Below are positions 7,024 to 13,777 of a stretch of DNA of 18,713 nucleotides, in pieces. The stretch covers positions 1 to 18,713 of the forward strand of contig CANKNL010000019.1 in NCBI GenBank assembly GCA_947483345.1, in the 5' to 3' direction. Below the pieces are notes generated by a model. The model saw only the letters and a program-made list of their open reading frames with translations, was not told where the DNA came from and searched no databases. Position 1 is the stretch's first letter. Every line of letters starts with the position of its first letter. Position numbers and translations under genes: made by a program. The DNA is from Chitinophagaceae bacterium. GTDB lineage: Bacteria > Bacteroidota > Bacteroidia > Chitinophagales > Chitinophagaceae.

Positions 7024-7626
7024 ATGGTTAAATTCTTTCTGGCCATTCTACTGATTTGTTTGCAAGGCAACAGCTTTGGATCAAATCAGCTTCCTGATTT
7101 TACTGTACATGCCGACAGCCGGAAAAATACGGTGTTGATCCAATGGCAAAATAAATCTGACGATATAAAAATGTACATTTTACAACACAGTTTGGATAAT
7201 ACGTTATGGCAGGATATGGCTCTGCAGGCGATCAATCAAAATACAGAAATACGGTCATTTTATTTTGTAGATAAAAAAGCCACAACGGGGTTTAATTATT
7301 ACCGTTTAAAATGTATGTTGTTCAATGGGCTAACAGAATTTACACAAAGTAAAATGGTTAATATGGCCGGATCGCTTAATAACTGGATCTTATATCCGGT
7401 ACCTGTGAAAGATTGGCTAACGATTGACTACAGGGGAAACGAACCCATAAAAGGGGTTGTTCATATTATTTTACAACAAAGTTCGGGAAGGATAATTACC
7501 CGGCTGAGAAGCGCTTCATGTTATACCCATATTCTGATACCGGTTAATAATTTGGGCAAAGGCATTTATGATATAAGAATCATTGTACAAGGTATAATCG
7601 TATGGGATCAGCGGGTTATAAAATAA
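7024..7626 (+). CDS. Small secreted protein with FnIII-like domain and T9SS type A sorting domain
   Basis: The 200-residue protein starts with a signal peptide (hydrophobic residues 3-14, cleavage near 20). Residues ~24-113 look like one beta-sandwich of fibronectin type III character: NTVLIQWQNKS, YILQHSLDN..W, FVDKKATTGFNYYRLKC. Residues ~119-200 match the C-terminal sorting domain of the type IX secretion system: WILYPVPVKDWLTIDY (family YPNPVKD.L.I), a central G, then LGKGIYDIRI and a final strand ending VIK. The usual Asn in YPNP is Val here. Such domains direct cargo across the outer membrane and are often replaced by a lipid anchor. No catalytic domain is visible, so the function is unknown. 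It converges on the next gene with 6 bases between stops. Confidence 0.75.
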   Translation: MVKFFLAILLICLQGNSFGSNQLPDFTVHADSRKNTVLIQWQNKSDDIKMYILQHSLDNTLWQDMALQAINQNTEIRSFYFVDKKATTGFNYYRLKCMLFNGLTEFTQSKMVNMAGSLNNWILYPVPVKDWLTIDYRGNEPIKGVVHIILQQSSGRIITRLRSASCYTHILIPVNNLGKGIYDIRIIVQGIIVWDQRVIK

Positions 7627-7632
7627 GCCTGA

Positions 7633-8124
7633 TTATAGCAATGCTGCAATTTTTTCTACCGGTACGCTGCCTTTAAAATGCTCCAGAAAATTCCCTTTCT
7701 TATCATAAACATATACATCGGGGATGGAATGAATTTTAAAAAATGCAGGTAAAAAAGTTGTCGACTCTCTGGCTATTGTGATGTTTGGATAATCAGCAAT
7801 CTTATAATCGGTATAGAACTTTTTTATAGACTGATAATCCAGTATGGATATCATAATAATCTGTGCTTCTTTCAACAGCTCAATTTTGGCAATTAAATTC
7901 TTAGTTTCCTGGTGACAATGATCACAATCGGGGTTAAAAAAGAAAAAAACCGTAGGCTTTTTTTTAATCAGATCAGTTTTAGTAAAACCAGTACTGTCGG
8001 GTATTTTGGTTATTTTAAATGCAGGGATAGTCGGAAATTTCATATACATCAAACTGGTGTCGGTTTGTGCGGCGGCATTGAAAACAATAAATAGCCCAAA
8101 TAGCAAAATTCCCAATCTTTTCAT
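7633..8124 (-). CDS. Secreted thioredoxin-like (TlpA/AhpC-TSA type) protein
   Basis: A 163-residue protein with a signal peptide (MKRLGILLFGLFIVFNAAAQ) and a thioredoxin fold. FFFFNPDCDHCHQE carries the CxxC pair Cys67/Cys70 (CDHC), and SIPDVYVYD provides the cis-proline at 135. It ends in the expected last strand and helix (NFLEHFKGSVPVEKIAALL). The fold and export suggest a periplasmic thiol-disulfide reductase of the TlpA/ResA kind, often used in cytochrome c maturation or general thiol repair. The partner is not evident here. It is divergent from efp (145-base gap) and convergent with the T9SS-type protein. Confidence 0.85.
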   Translation of the reverse strand: MKRLGILLFGLFIVFNAAAQTDTSLMYMKFPTIPAFKITKIPDSTGFTKTDLIKKKPTVFFFFNPDCDHCHQETKNLIAKIELLKEAQIIMISILDYQSIKKFYTDYKIADYPNITIARESTTFLPAFFKIHSIPDVYVYDKKGNFLEHFKGSVPVEKIAALL

Positions 8125-8223
8125 CTTTTATTTTTTGTAAATTTAAATACTTTGTTTTAAAATAGCTTGTTAAGCCTAAAATAACACGCTAATACTGAAT
8201 TTCGGATTTAGCCTTACTATACC

Positions 8224-8231
8224 TACTTTTG
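8224..8231 (+). promoter_or_regulatory. -7 promoter element of efp
   Basis: TACTTTTG, followed by GCA, matches TAnnTTTG. It lies 38 bases before the efp ATG. Transcription should begin near 8237-8240, that is, at or inside the palindrome that follows. Confidence 0.6.
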
Positions 8232-8236
8232 CAAAC

Positions 8237-8254
8237 TCCCGATAGGTATCGGGA
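8237..8254. repeat. 18-bp palindrome at the 5' end of the efp leader
   Basis: TCCCGATAGGTATCGGGA has a perfect 8-bp stem around a central GG. It begins 5 bases after the -7 element, so it would form a hairpin at the extreme 5' end of the efp mRNA. It ends 15 bases before the ATG. I associate CCCGATA...TATCGGG palindromes with dispersed intergenic repeats in Bacteroidota genomes; that association is from memory. Confidence 0.6.
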
Positions 8255-8269
8255 TAAAATTATGTTATT

Positions 8270-8836
8270 ATGGCAACAACAGCAGATGTGCGTTCAGGAT
8301 TGATCATCAAAGTAGATGGCAGCCTGTATACCGTTATAGAATTTGGGCAGAATAAAACAGCCCGGGCAGCAGCCAAAGTTTGGGCAAAATTGAAAGGGGT
8401 TGATAACAACCGGTCTATTGAAATAACCTGGAATAGTGGTGAAACCATCTTTCCGGTAAGGGTTGAAAAGAAACCATACCAGTATTTATATAAAGATGAT
8501 ACCGGGTATAGTTTTATGGATACCGAAACTTTTGAACAGATTACTGTTGCAGAAGCGATGATTGATGCCCCAAGGTTTTTAAAAGACGGGCAGGAAGTAT
8601 CGGTATTGATCAATGGTGAAACCGACCTGCCAATGGGGGTTGAACTGCCAGATAAAATTGTTTTACTTGTAACTTACAGCGAGCCGGGTATGAAAGGTGA
8701 TACCGCAACCCGTACTTTAAAACCGGCAACAGTTGAAACCGGGGCCACTGTAAATGTGCCATTATTTGTGAATGAAGGCGAACTCATCAGGGTAAATGCA
8801 AAGACTGGTGAATATGTAGAAAGAGTAAAAGGGTAA
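8270..8836 (+). CDS. efp: Elongation factor P with a non-canonical tip loop
   Basis: EF-P binds ribosomes stalled on polyproline and helps form the peptide bond. The 188-residue protein has all three domains. Domain I is ~1-65. The OB-fold domains contain PYQYLYKDD, the EF-P signature TEPGMKGDTATRTLKPATVETGA and the C-terminal GEYVERVKG. The odd part is the domain I loop that reaches the tRNA. The usual PGKG, with its modifiable lysine, is replaced by NKTARAAAKVWAKLK, so Arg32 sits at the tip. From memory this looks like the TARGAA loop of the paralogue EfpL/YeiP, or the NKSGR loop of EarP-dependent EF-P, grafted onto a canonical EF-P body. The gene has its own promoter and terminator, upstream of accB. 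It is very likely the housekeeping EF-P, but a second copy elsewhere cannot be excluded. Confidence 0.95.
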   Translation: MATTADVRSGLIIKVDGSLYTVIEFGQNKTARAAAKVWAKLKGVDNNRSIEITWNSGETIFPVRVEKKPYQYLYKDDTGYSFMDTETFEQITVAEAMIDAPRFLKDGQEVSVLINGETDLPMGVELPDKIVLLVTYSEPGMKGDTATRTLKPATVETGATVNVPLFVNEGELIRVNAKTGEYVERVKG

Positions 8837-8853
8837 AGTAAAAATATTATAGG

Positions 8854-8887
8854 AAATGGGTAAATGTAAATGCATTTACCCATTTTT
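8854..8887 (+). terminator. Rho-independent terminator after efp
   Basis: A perfect 13-bp stem, AAATGGGTAAATG and its complement, with a 6-nt loop and a run of five Ts at 8883-8887. It lies 17 bases after the efp stop, so accB probably has its own promoter. Confidence 0.85.
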
Positions 8888-8985
8888 AATTAGTGTAATA
8901 TTTGGCTATTTTACCCCATTTTTGGCCAAATTCAGCGTTTTTTAAGCTAAAATTGCCATTTTTTACTGTTTTTTTAAAATTTAGC

Positions 8986-9017
8986 TTGCAGTTATGATTA
9001 ATCTTACCCTATCTTAG
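8986..9017 (+). promoter_or_regulatory. Possible promoter of accBC
   Basis: TTG at 8986-8988 and TATCTTAG at 9010-9017 are separated by 21 bases. The second box differs from TAnnTTTG at one position. This would give a leader of about 35 nt before the accB ATG at 9058. A promoter is expected here because a terminator precedes it. Confidence 0.35.
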
Positions 9018-9057
9018 CAGCCCGTTATAAAACCAATTAACTACTTAAATAATCTAC

Positions 9058-9531
9058 ATGGACATCAAGCAAATCCAGGAGTTAGTAAAGCTCATCAATA
9101 AAACCAATATTGGCGAAATTACCATTGAGGAAGAAGGGGTTAAAATTACCGTGAAACAGAAAAAAGATCCGGTACAGCATATTATTGCCGGTGCTGCTAC
9201 GGCGTCATATACACCAGCGCCTGTTGCAACCCCTGCCCCTGTATCTGCCGCACCGGTAGCCGCAAAACCTGCAGAACCAAAAGCAGATAATCTGGTAACC
9301 ATTAAAAGTCCGATGATTGGTACGTTTTATCGCCAGGCAGGGCCCGGAAAGCCAATTCTGGCAGGAGTAGGAGATGAAGTAACCGCTGGAAAAGTTGTTT
9401 GTATCATAGAAGCCATGAAACTTTTTAATGAAATTGAAAGTGAAGTAAAAGGTAAAATTGTAAAGGTTTTGGTAGAGGACGCCAGTCCGGTAGAATATGA
9501 TCAGCCATTGTTCCTTGTAGATCCTTCTTAA
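9058..9531 (+). CDS. accB: Biotin carboxyl carrier protein of acetyl-CoA carboxylase
   Basis: AccB carries biotin between the carboxylase and carboxyltransferase parts of acetyl-CoA carboxylase, the first step of fatty acid synthesis. The 157-residue product has an N-terminal helical region (MDIKQIQELVKLI), an Ala/Pro-rich flexible linker at about 45-78 and the biotinyl domain at ~79-156. The biotin lysine is Lys121 in EAMKLFNEIE, and the thumb region SPMIGTFYRQAGPGKP is present, which marks AccB rather than a generic biotinyl domain. It is followed by accC after a 103-base spacer that holds a tandem repeat. Confidence 0.96.
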   Translation: MDIKQIQELVKLINKTNIGEITIEEEGVKITVKQKKDPVQHIIAGAATASYTPAPVATPAPVSAAPVAAKPAEPKADNLVTIKSPMIGTFYRQAGPGKPILAGVGDEVTAGKVVCIIEAMKLFNEIESEVKGKIVKVLVEDASPVEYDQPLFLVDPS

Positions 9532-9596
9532 GTAAAAAGTGAAAATTCTCCTCGGGATCCTGTGAAAAAAGTAAAACGGGGCATCCTGTATCAGAT

Positions 9597-9624
9597 TTTT
9601 TAATTTTTAATTTTTAATTTTTAA
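9597..9624. repeat. Four tandem copies of a 7-nt unit before accC
   Basis: TTTTTAA is repeated four times without error, ending 10 bases before the accC GTG start. It lies in the 103-base accB-accC spacer (9532-9634), which is otherwise without recognisable signals. The 7-base unit could change copy number by slippage, altering leader length rather than reading frame. Confidence 0.85.
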
Positions 9625-9634
9625 TTCATCAATT

Positions 9635-10972
9635 GTGTTTAAAAAGATATTAATTGCTAACCGTGGCGAAATTGCCCTTCGCATAATTAGAACCTGCCGC
9701 GAAATGGGGATTAAAACCGTTGCGGTTTTTTCTACTGCCGATAAAGACAGTTTGCATGTAAAATTTGCTGATGAAGCTGTTTGTATTGGTAAGCCCGCCA
9801 GTATTGACAGTTATCTTAACATGGCACATATTATGGCCGCAGCCGAAATCACCAATGCAGATGCGATTCATCCGGGCTATGGTTTTTTAGCAGAAAATGC
9901 CAAGTTTGCAAAAATATGTGCTGATCATAATATTAAATTTATTGGTCCAACTCCCGAGATGATCAATTCCATGGGTGATAAGATCACGGCAAAAAGTACC
10001 ATGATTAAGGCTGGCGTTCCTGTTGTTCCGGGTATAGATGGGCTTTTGGAAAATGTGGCCCATGCAAAAACGGCTGCCAAAGAAGTGGGGTATCCGGTTA
10101 TTTTAAAAGCAACAGCAGGTGGTGGTGGCAAAGGCATGCGTGTGGTTTGGGAAGAGTCTGAAATTGAAAAAGCATTTGAAAATGCCAAGACCGAAGCTGC
10201 AGCTTCCTTTAAAAATGATGGCATTTACATGGAGAAATTTGTGGAAGAACCACGTCATATTGAAATACAGATTGCGGGTGATCAATATGGTAATATTTGC
10301 CATTTAAGCGAACGGGATTGTTCCATTCAGCGCCGGCATCAAAAGCTTATTGAGGAGAGTCCATCGCCGTTTATGACGGATGAGTTGAGAGAAAGAATGG
10401 GCACAGCTGCCATAAAAGCTGCACAAGCCATCAATTACGAAAGTGTGGGTACGGTTGAATTTTTAGTTGATAAGCATCGCAATTTCTATTTTATGGAGAT
10501 GAATACCCGTATCCAGGTAGAGCATTGCGTTACAGAAGAAGTGATCAATTTTGATTTGATTAAAGAGCAGATAAAAATTGCAGCCGGCGAAAAAATTGTA
10601 GGTAAAGCCTATTATCCACAAATGCACGCGATTGAGTGCCGTATTAATGCCGAAGATCCGTACAACGATTTCCGTCCATCGCCAGGTAAAATAACAGTGT
10701 TGCATCAGCCCGGTGGGCATGGTGTGCGGGTTGATAGCCATGTGTATGCAGGCTATGTTATACCACCTTTTTACGATAGTATGATTGGTAAATTAATTGC
10801 CATTGCACAAACCCGTGAAGAAGCCATCAATACCATGAGCCGGGCTTTAAGCGAATACGTCATTGAAGGGATTAAAACCACCATTCCATTACACCAGCAA
10901 TTAATGCAGGATGAGAATTTTCGCAAAGGCAATTTTACAACCAAGTTTATGGAGACATTTAAATTGAAGTAA
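9635..10972 (+). CDS. accC: Biotin carboxylase subunit of acetyl-CoA carboxylase
   Basis: AccC carboxylates the biotin on AccB using ATP and bicarbonate. The 445-residue protein has the N-terminal domain (KKILIANRGEIALRIIR), Lys158, the ATP-grasp glycine loop GGGGKGMR at 162-169, Glu275 and Glu288 as metal ligands, and MNTRIQVEH at 289-297 with the catalytic Arg292. The C-terminal domain is complete. The start is GTG (GTG TTT AAA AAG); no ATG fits the conserved N-terminus. One unusual residue: the nearly invariant Pro after VEH is Cys298. The gene ends just before two hairpins. Confidence 0.97.
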   Translation: MFKKILIANRGEIALRIIRTCREMGIKTVAVFSTADKDSLHVKFADEAVCIGKPASIDSYLNMAHIMAAAEITNADAIHPGYGFLAENAKFAKICADHNIKFIGPTPEMINSMGDKITAKSTMIKAGVPVVPGIDGLLENVAHAKTAAKEVGYPVILKATAGGGGKGMRVVWEESEIEKAFENAKTEAAASFKNDGIYMEKFVEEPRHIEIQIAGDQYGNICHLSERDCSIQRRHQKLIEESPSPFMTDELRERMGTAAIKAAQAINYESVGTVEFLVDKHRNFYFMEMNTRIQVEHCVTEEVINFDLIKEQIKIAAGEKIVGKAYYPQMHAIECRINAEDPYNDFRPSPGKITVLHQPGGHGVRVDSHVYAGYVIPPFYDSMIGKLIAIAQTREEAINTMSRALSEYVIEGIKTTIPLHQQLMQDENFRKGNFTTKFMETFKLK

Positions 10973-10983
10973 AATGCAGTGCC

Positions 10984-11016
10984 AGAGGTGACACCTTTTA
11001 AAAAGCTGTCACCTCT
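10984..11016 (+). other. Long hairpin after accC, without T-tract
   Basis: AGAGGTGACA and its complement form a 10-bp outer stem. CTTTT/AAAAG adds five inner pairs across a single C-C mismatch, around one A. It starts 12 bases after the accC stop. It has no T-run, so it is more likely a 3'-end stabiliser or part of a tandem terminator than a terminator alone. Confidence 0.6.
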
Positions 11017-11041
11017 TAAGTAAATGCATTTGACATATTTG

Positions 11042-11073
11042 AAAACATCTGCCAAACGGCGGATGTTTTTTTT
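11042..11073 (+). terminator. Rho-independent terminator of accBC
   Basis: AAAACATCTGCC pairs with GGCGGATGTTTT (one G-T pair) around an AAAC loop and runs into eight Ts at 11066-11073. It lies 69 bases after the accC stop. Confidence 0.85.
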
Positions 11074-11095
11074 ATGTGCAAACTTTGCCTTTACC

Positions 11096-11245
11096 TTATC
11101 CATGTAAATGTTCCTTGTACCTGCAGAGCGGCCTGCCTGCAAACTGGTATTGGGTAAGTTGGCCGTTAAAGCCAGGTTTGTAAGTATCGTTGATGCCTTT
11201 GTTATCTGACTTAAACGTAGTGGGGAAATTTAACTTCTTAGATTT
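11096..11245 (-). pseudogene. Possible gene remnant downstream of rmlD
   Basis: This lies in the gap between accC and rmlD. The minus strand reads 49 codons, from after a TGA at 11246 to a TAA at 11096. The peptide looks protein-like (KKLNFPTTFKSDNKG, NDTYKPGFNGQLTQYQFAG). A palindromic repeat-like segment follows (11122-11141), and beyond it the sensible-looking reading moves to another frame (AGTRNIYMDKVKAKF). There is no start codon at the head of the open frame and no ribosome binding site. I do not recognise a family. It may be the decayed end of a gene once following rmlD, or chance. Confidence 0.3.
11122..11141. repeat. Degenerate palindromic CCTGCC-type repeat
   Basis: TGCAGAGCGGCCTGCCTGCA has TGCAG/CTGCA ends and a CCTGCCTGC core. 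In one minus-strand frame it encodes LQAGRSAG, similar to the LPTGQAG encoded by the repeat inside ugd. It is probably a degenerate member of the same repeat family. Confidence 0.4.
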
Positions 11246-11267
11246 TCAAATAACCAACAAGGTTTTT

Positions 11268-12167
11268 TTACTTAAGAAGCTGTAAACATTGTTTCAGACT
11301 ATCTTTCCATCCGGGGATGGATAATCCGAATGTTGAAGTCATTTTTATTGTATTTAAAACCGAATAAGCAGGCCGTTTTGCGGCAGTGGGATATGCTGCT
11401 GTAGTGATTGGATTTACGGTACAGGTGCTGTTTGTTATTTTTTTTATAGCAACAGCAAACTCATACCAGTTGGTAACTCCGGCATTGGTATAATGATAAA
11501 TGCCCGGGTTTTCTTTGCTTTTGTTTGATGCAATGATCTGCATAATAGCCAATGCCAGATCTGCTGCATAGGTTGGACTGCCAAACTGATCATTTACCAC
11601 ATTGATACCGTGCCTATCGGCAGGCCCGCTTTCCTTTTCTTTCATCAACCTCAACATGGTTTTTACAAAATTATTTTTAAAGGAAGAGTAGAGCCATGAT
11701 GTACGGATGATGATTGTTGATGGATCATTTTGTAAAGCCAATTCTTCTCCAAGTAATTTTGATCTGCCGTAAACACTTGCCGGGTTTGTTTGGTCTGTTT
11801 CTTTATAAGGCTCACTGGCAGTGCCATCAAAAACGTAATCGGTAGAGATATGGATCAGTTGTGTATTATTTATTTTGCAAACTGTAGCAAGATTTGCAAT
11901 TGCAGTGGCATTAATTAAAAAAGCATTTTCGGGTTCCGATTCTGCTTTGTCAACTGCAGTGTAAGCGGCGCAATTAATGCAGTAATCAATTGGGTGTTCC
12001 GAAAAATATTTTTCTGTAGCTAAGGCATCTGCAATGTTCAACGCTTCTTTTGAAACAAATAAAAAACGGGTATCAACAAAACCAGGAGCGATCACCTGCA
12101 GTTCATTACCCAGTTGCCCGTTGGCACCGGTCACTAATATGGTGAGTTGCCTATTGTTCAAAGACAA
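11268..12167 (-). CDS. rmlD: dTDP-4-dehydrorhamnose reductase
   Basis: RmlD reduces dTDP-4-keto-L-rhamnose to dTDP-L-rhamnose, the last step of the pathway. The 299-residue SDR protein has the nucleotide loop GANGQLG at 14-20, CAAYTAVDKAE at 66-76, STDYVFDG at 108-115, and the catalytic Tyr133/Lys137 in VYGRSK. DQFGSPTYA follows near 193. It overlaps the end of rmlC by 17 bases, showing translational linkage. It carries a short in-frame insertion, GPADRHG at residues 181-187 (11607-11627), encoded by a palindromic repeat between ...LMKEKES and INVVNDQFGSP. It lies just before the NDQ.GSPTYA segment and probably in a surface turn. Confidence 0.94.
   Translation of the reverse strand: MSLNNRQLTILVTGANGQLGNELQVIAPGFVDTRFLFVSKEALNIADALATEKYFSEHPIDYCINCAAYTAVDKAESEPENAFLINATAIANLATVCKINNTQLIHISTDYVFDGTASEPYKETDQTNPASVYGRSKLLGEELALQNDPSTIIIRTSWLYSSFKNNFVKTMLRLMKEKESGPADRHGINVVNDQFGSPTYAADLALAIMQIIASNKSKENPGIYHYTNAGVTNWYEFAVAIKKITNSTCTVNPITTAAYPTAAKRPAYSVLNTIKMTSTFGLSIPGWKDSLKQCLQLLK
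11607..11627. repeat. Palindromic repeat inserted in frame in rmlD
   Basis: The core TGCCTATCGGCA has a 4-bp stem (TGCC/GGCA) inside GCCT...AGGC. The segment is exactly 21 bases and adds seven codons, GPADRHG, to RmlD, where related proteins run directly from the helix into the (I)NVVNDQ segment. It resembles, from memory, the repeat that encodes LPADRQAG in many Bacteroidota proteins. Confidence 0.55.
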
Positions 12168-12711
12168 AATTATTTTTACAATTTAATACAGATGGATGCT
12201 GTTGGTCTTTGTCTGAAATAATGGCTTTATCTGCCGGTATTTTCCAATCGATTTGCAATACGGCATCATTATAACTGATACCTGCTTCTGATTCTTTATG
12301 ATAAAAAGCATCGCATTTATAGATGACTTCGGCCGTTTCGCTTAATACCGAAAACCCATGGGCAAAACCTTTTGGTATCAACAATTGTTTATTATTTTCT
12401 GCCGATAATTCAAGCGAAAAGGATCTGCCATACATTGGTGAGTCTTTACGAATATCAACAACTACATCCAGGATAGTGCCACTCAATACCCTGATTAATT
12501 TAGTTTGTGCATAGGGTGCCAGCTGGTAATGTAAACCCCGTATAACCCCAAAAGATGATTTAGACTGATTGTCCTGCACAAATTTAATATTGATCCCTTC
12601 AGCTAAAAAACTGTTTTCATTGTAACTCTCAAAAAAATAGCCCCGGCTGTCCTTAAATACAGTGGGTTCAATAATAATCAATCCGGGGAAATCTGTTTTT
12701 ATAAATGCCAT
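12151..12711 (-). CDS. rmlC: dTDP-4-dehydrorhamnose 3,5-epimerase
   Basis: RmlC epimerises dTDP-4-keto-6-deoxyglucose at C3 and C5 to the L-rhamno form, feeding RmlD. The 186-residue cupin has DSRGYFFESY at 21-30, the catalytic His61 in RGLHYQ, Lys71 in QTKLIRV, IPKGFAHGF at 112-120, and the conserved Tyr131 in VIYKCDAFYHKESE. Length is normal. Its ATG directly follows the epimerase stop (TAAATG on the minus strand) and its end overlaps rmlD, so three genes are tightly coupled. It ends in TAG, which shows that TAG is used as a real stop in this genome. Confidence 0.95.
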   Translation of the reverse strand: MAFIKTDFPGLIIIEPTVFKDSRGYFFESYNENSFLAEGINIKFVQDNQSKSSFGVIRGLHYQLAPYAQTKLIRVLSGTILDVVVDIRKDSPMYGRSFSLELSAENNKQLLIPKGFAHGFSVLSETAEVIYKCDAFYHKESEAGISYNDAVLQIDWKIPADKAIISDKDQQHPSVLNCKNNFVFEQ

Positions 12712-13698
12712 TTACGAATATTTTTGTTTAAAAAACTCAATAGTCTCTTCCAACCCATCTCCGAATTTTTTTACAGGCTGGTAATCCAGTAATTTATTTG
12801 CCAGGGAAATATCTGCCAGTGAATCCCGAATATCGCCTGCCCTGGGTTCTCTATAGGTGGCAGCAAAATCACTTTTTAAATAATGGACACAGGCATTGTA
12901 TAAATAATTGACAGAAAAATTTTCGCCCACTGCAACATTATACACTTTGTTCAATGCTTCTGCATTATTAGTAAGCATACCTTTTATATTTACCTGCACC
13001 GCATTGTCAACAAATGTAAAATCACGGGTTTGCCCGCCATCGCCGTTTATAAATACTTCAGTGCGATTCATAATATGCTTTACAAAAAGTGGAATTACTG
13101 CAGCATAAGCCCCATCTGGATCCTGGCGCGGCCCAAAAATATTAAAATACCTGAAGCCCATCAGTTTGATGCCGTAAACATCAGCAAAAACCTGTGCATA
13201 TAATTCATTTGTTTTTTTGGTTGCGGCATAAGGCGATAAACAATGGCCAACCTTATTTTCCTGTTTGGGTAAAGTTGGCTCATCTCCATAAACAGATGAT
13301 GAAGAAGCGTACACAAACTGTTTAATATTATTATCAACAGCGGCTTTCAGCATATTGGCAAAACCACCCACATTTACTTCGGTAAAATAAACAGGCTCTT
13401 TTATACTGCGTGGTACAGAGCCTAAAGCAGCCTGGTGACTCACATAATCTATTCCGGCACAGGCTTTTTGACAGGTATCAATATTCCGGATATCGCCTTC
13501 GATAAATTCAAATTGTGTATACTGTTTTAAGATGTCAAGATTAGATTGAAAACCATTCACCAGGTTATCAAGCACCCTTACTTTTTGGGCACCATTTATT
13601 AAAAGGTATTCGGCAATATGACTGCCAATAAATCCGGCACCTCCTGTAATCAGGAATGATGATTGCTCAAGTGAGGTGGAGTGGAATGTATTGCTCAA
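12712..13698 (-). CDS. UDP-N-acetylhexosamine (uronate) 4-epimerase, WbpP/TviC-like
   Basis: An extended SDR epimerase of 328 residues. The NAD loop is TGGAGFIGSH (GxxGxxG at 19-25). DNLVNGF is at 44-50, HQAALGSVPRS at 88-98 and SSSSVYGDE at 132-140. The catalytic Tyr157/Lys161 lie in SPYAATK, followed by FRYFNIFGPRQDP. HQAALGSVPRSI and GPRQDPDGAYAAVIP are features of the WbpP/TviC group, which act on UDP-GlcNAc or UDP-GlcNAcA rather than UDP-glucose. The adjacent TviB/WbpO-like dehydrogenase fits a UDP-GalNAcA route. The start is unusual: the only usable codon between an upstream TAA and the NAD loop is TTG at 13698. Confidence 0.85.
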   Translation of the reverse strand: MSNTFHSTSLEQSSFLITGGAGFIGSHIAEYLLINGAQKVRVLDNLVNGFQSNLDILKQYTQFEFIEGDIRNIDTCQKACAGIDYVSHQAALGSVPRSIKEPVYFTEVNVGGFANMLKAAVDNNIKQFVYASSSSVYGDEPTLPKQENKVGHCLSPYAATKKTNELYAQVFADVYGIKLMGFRYFNIFGPRQDPDGAYAAVIPLFVKHIMNRTEVFINGDGGQTRDFTFVDNAVQVNIKGMLTNNAEALNKVYNVAVGENFSVNYLYNACVHYLKSDFAATYREPRAGDIRDSLADISLANKLLDYQPVKKFGDGLEETIEFFKQKYS

Positions 13699-13777
13699 GG
13701 TTTATTTTTTTTAAAAAGTAAAAAATCAAAATTTAAAAACAAAGGGCATCCTTTTTCACTTTTTATTTTTGACTTAT
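13699..13777. repeat. AT-rich spacer with imperfect inverted repeat between epimerase and dehydrogenase genes
   Basis: This 79-base gap is very AT-rich. TTTAAAAAGTAAAAAATC near 13709-13726 is nearly the inverse of CTTTTTCACTTTTTA near 13751-13765. It interrupts an otherwise tightly packed operon. GGGCATCCT at 13744-13752 also occurs in the accB-accC spacer (9579-9587). No promoter is evident. Confidence 0.4.

Noticed and set aside
9330..9356. RQAGPGKP in AccB as a possible repeat-encoded insertion like LPTGQAG
   Set aside because: The DNA is not palindromic, and this is the ordinary thumb region of AccB.
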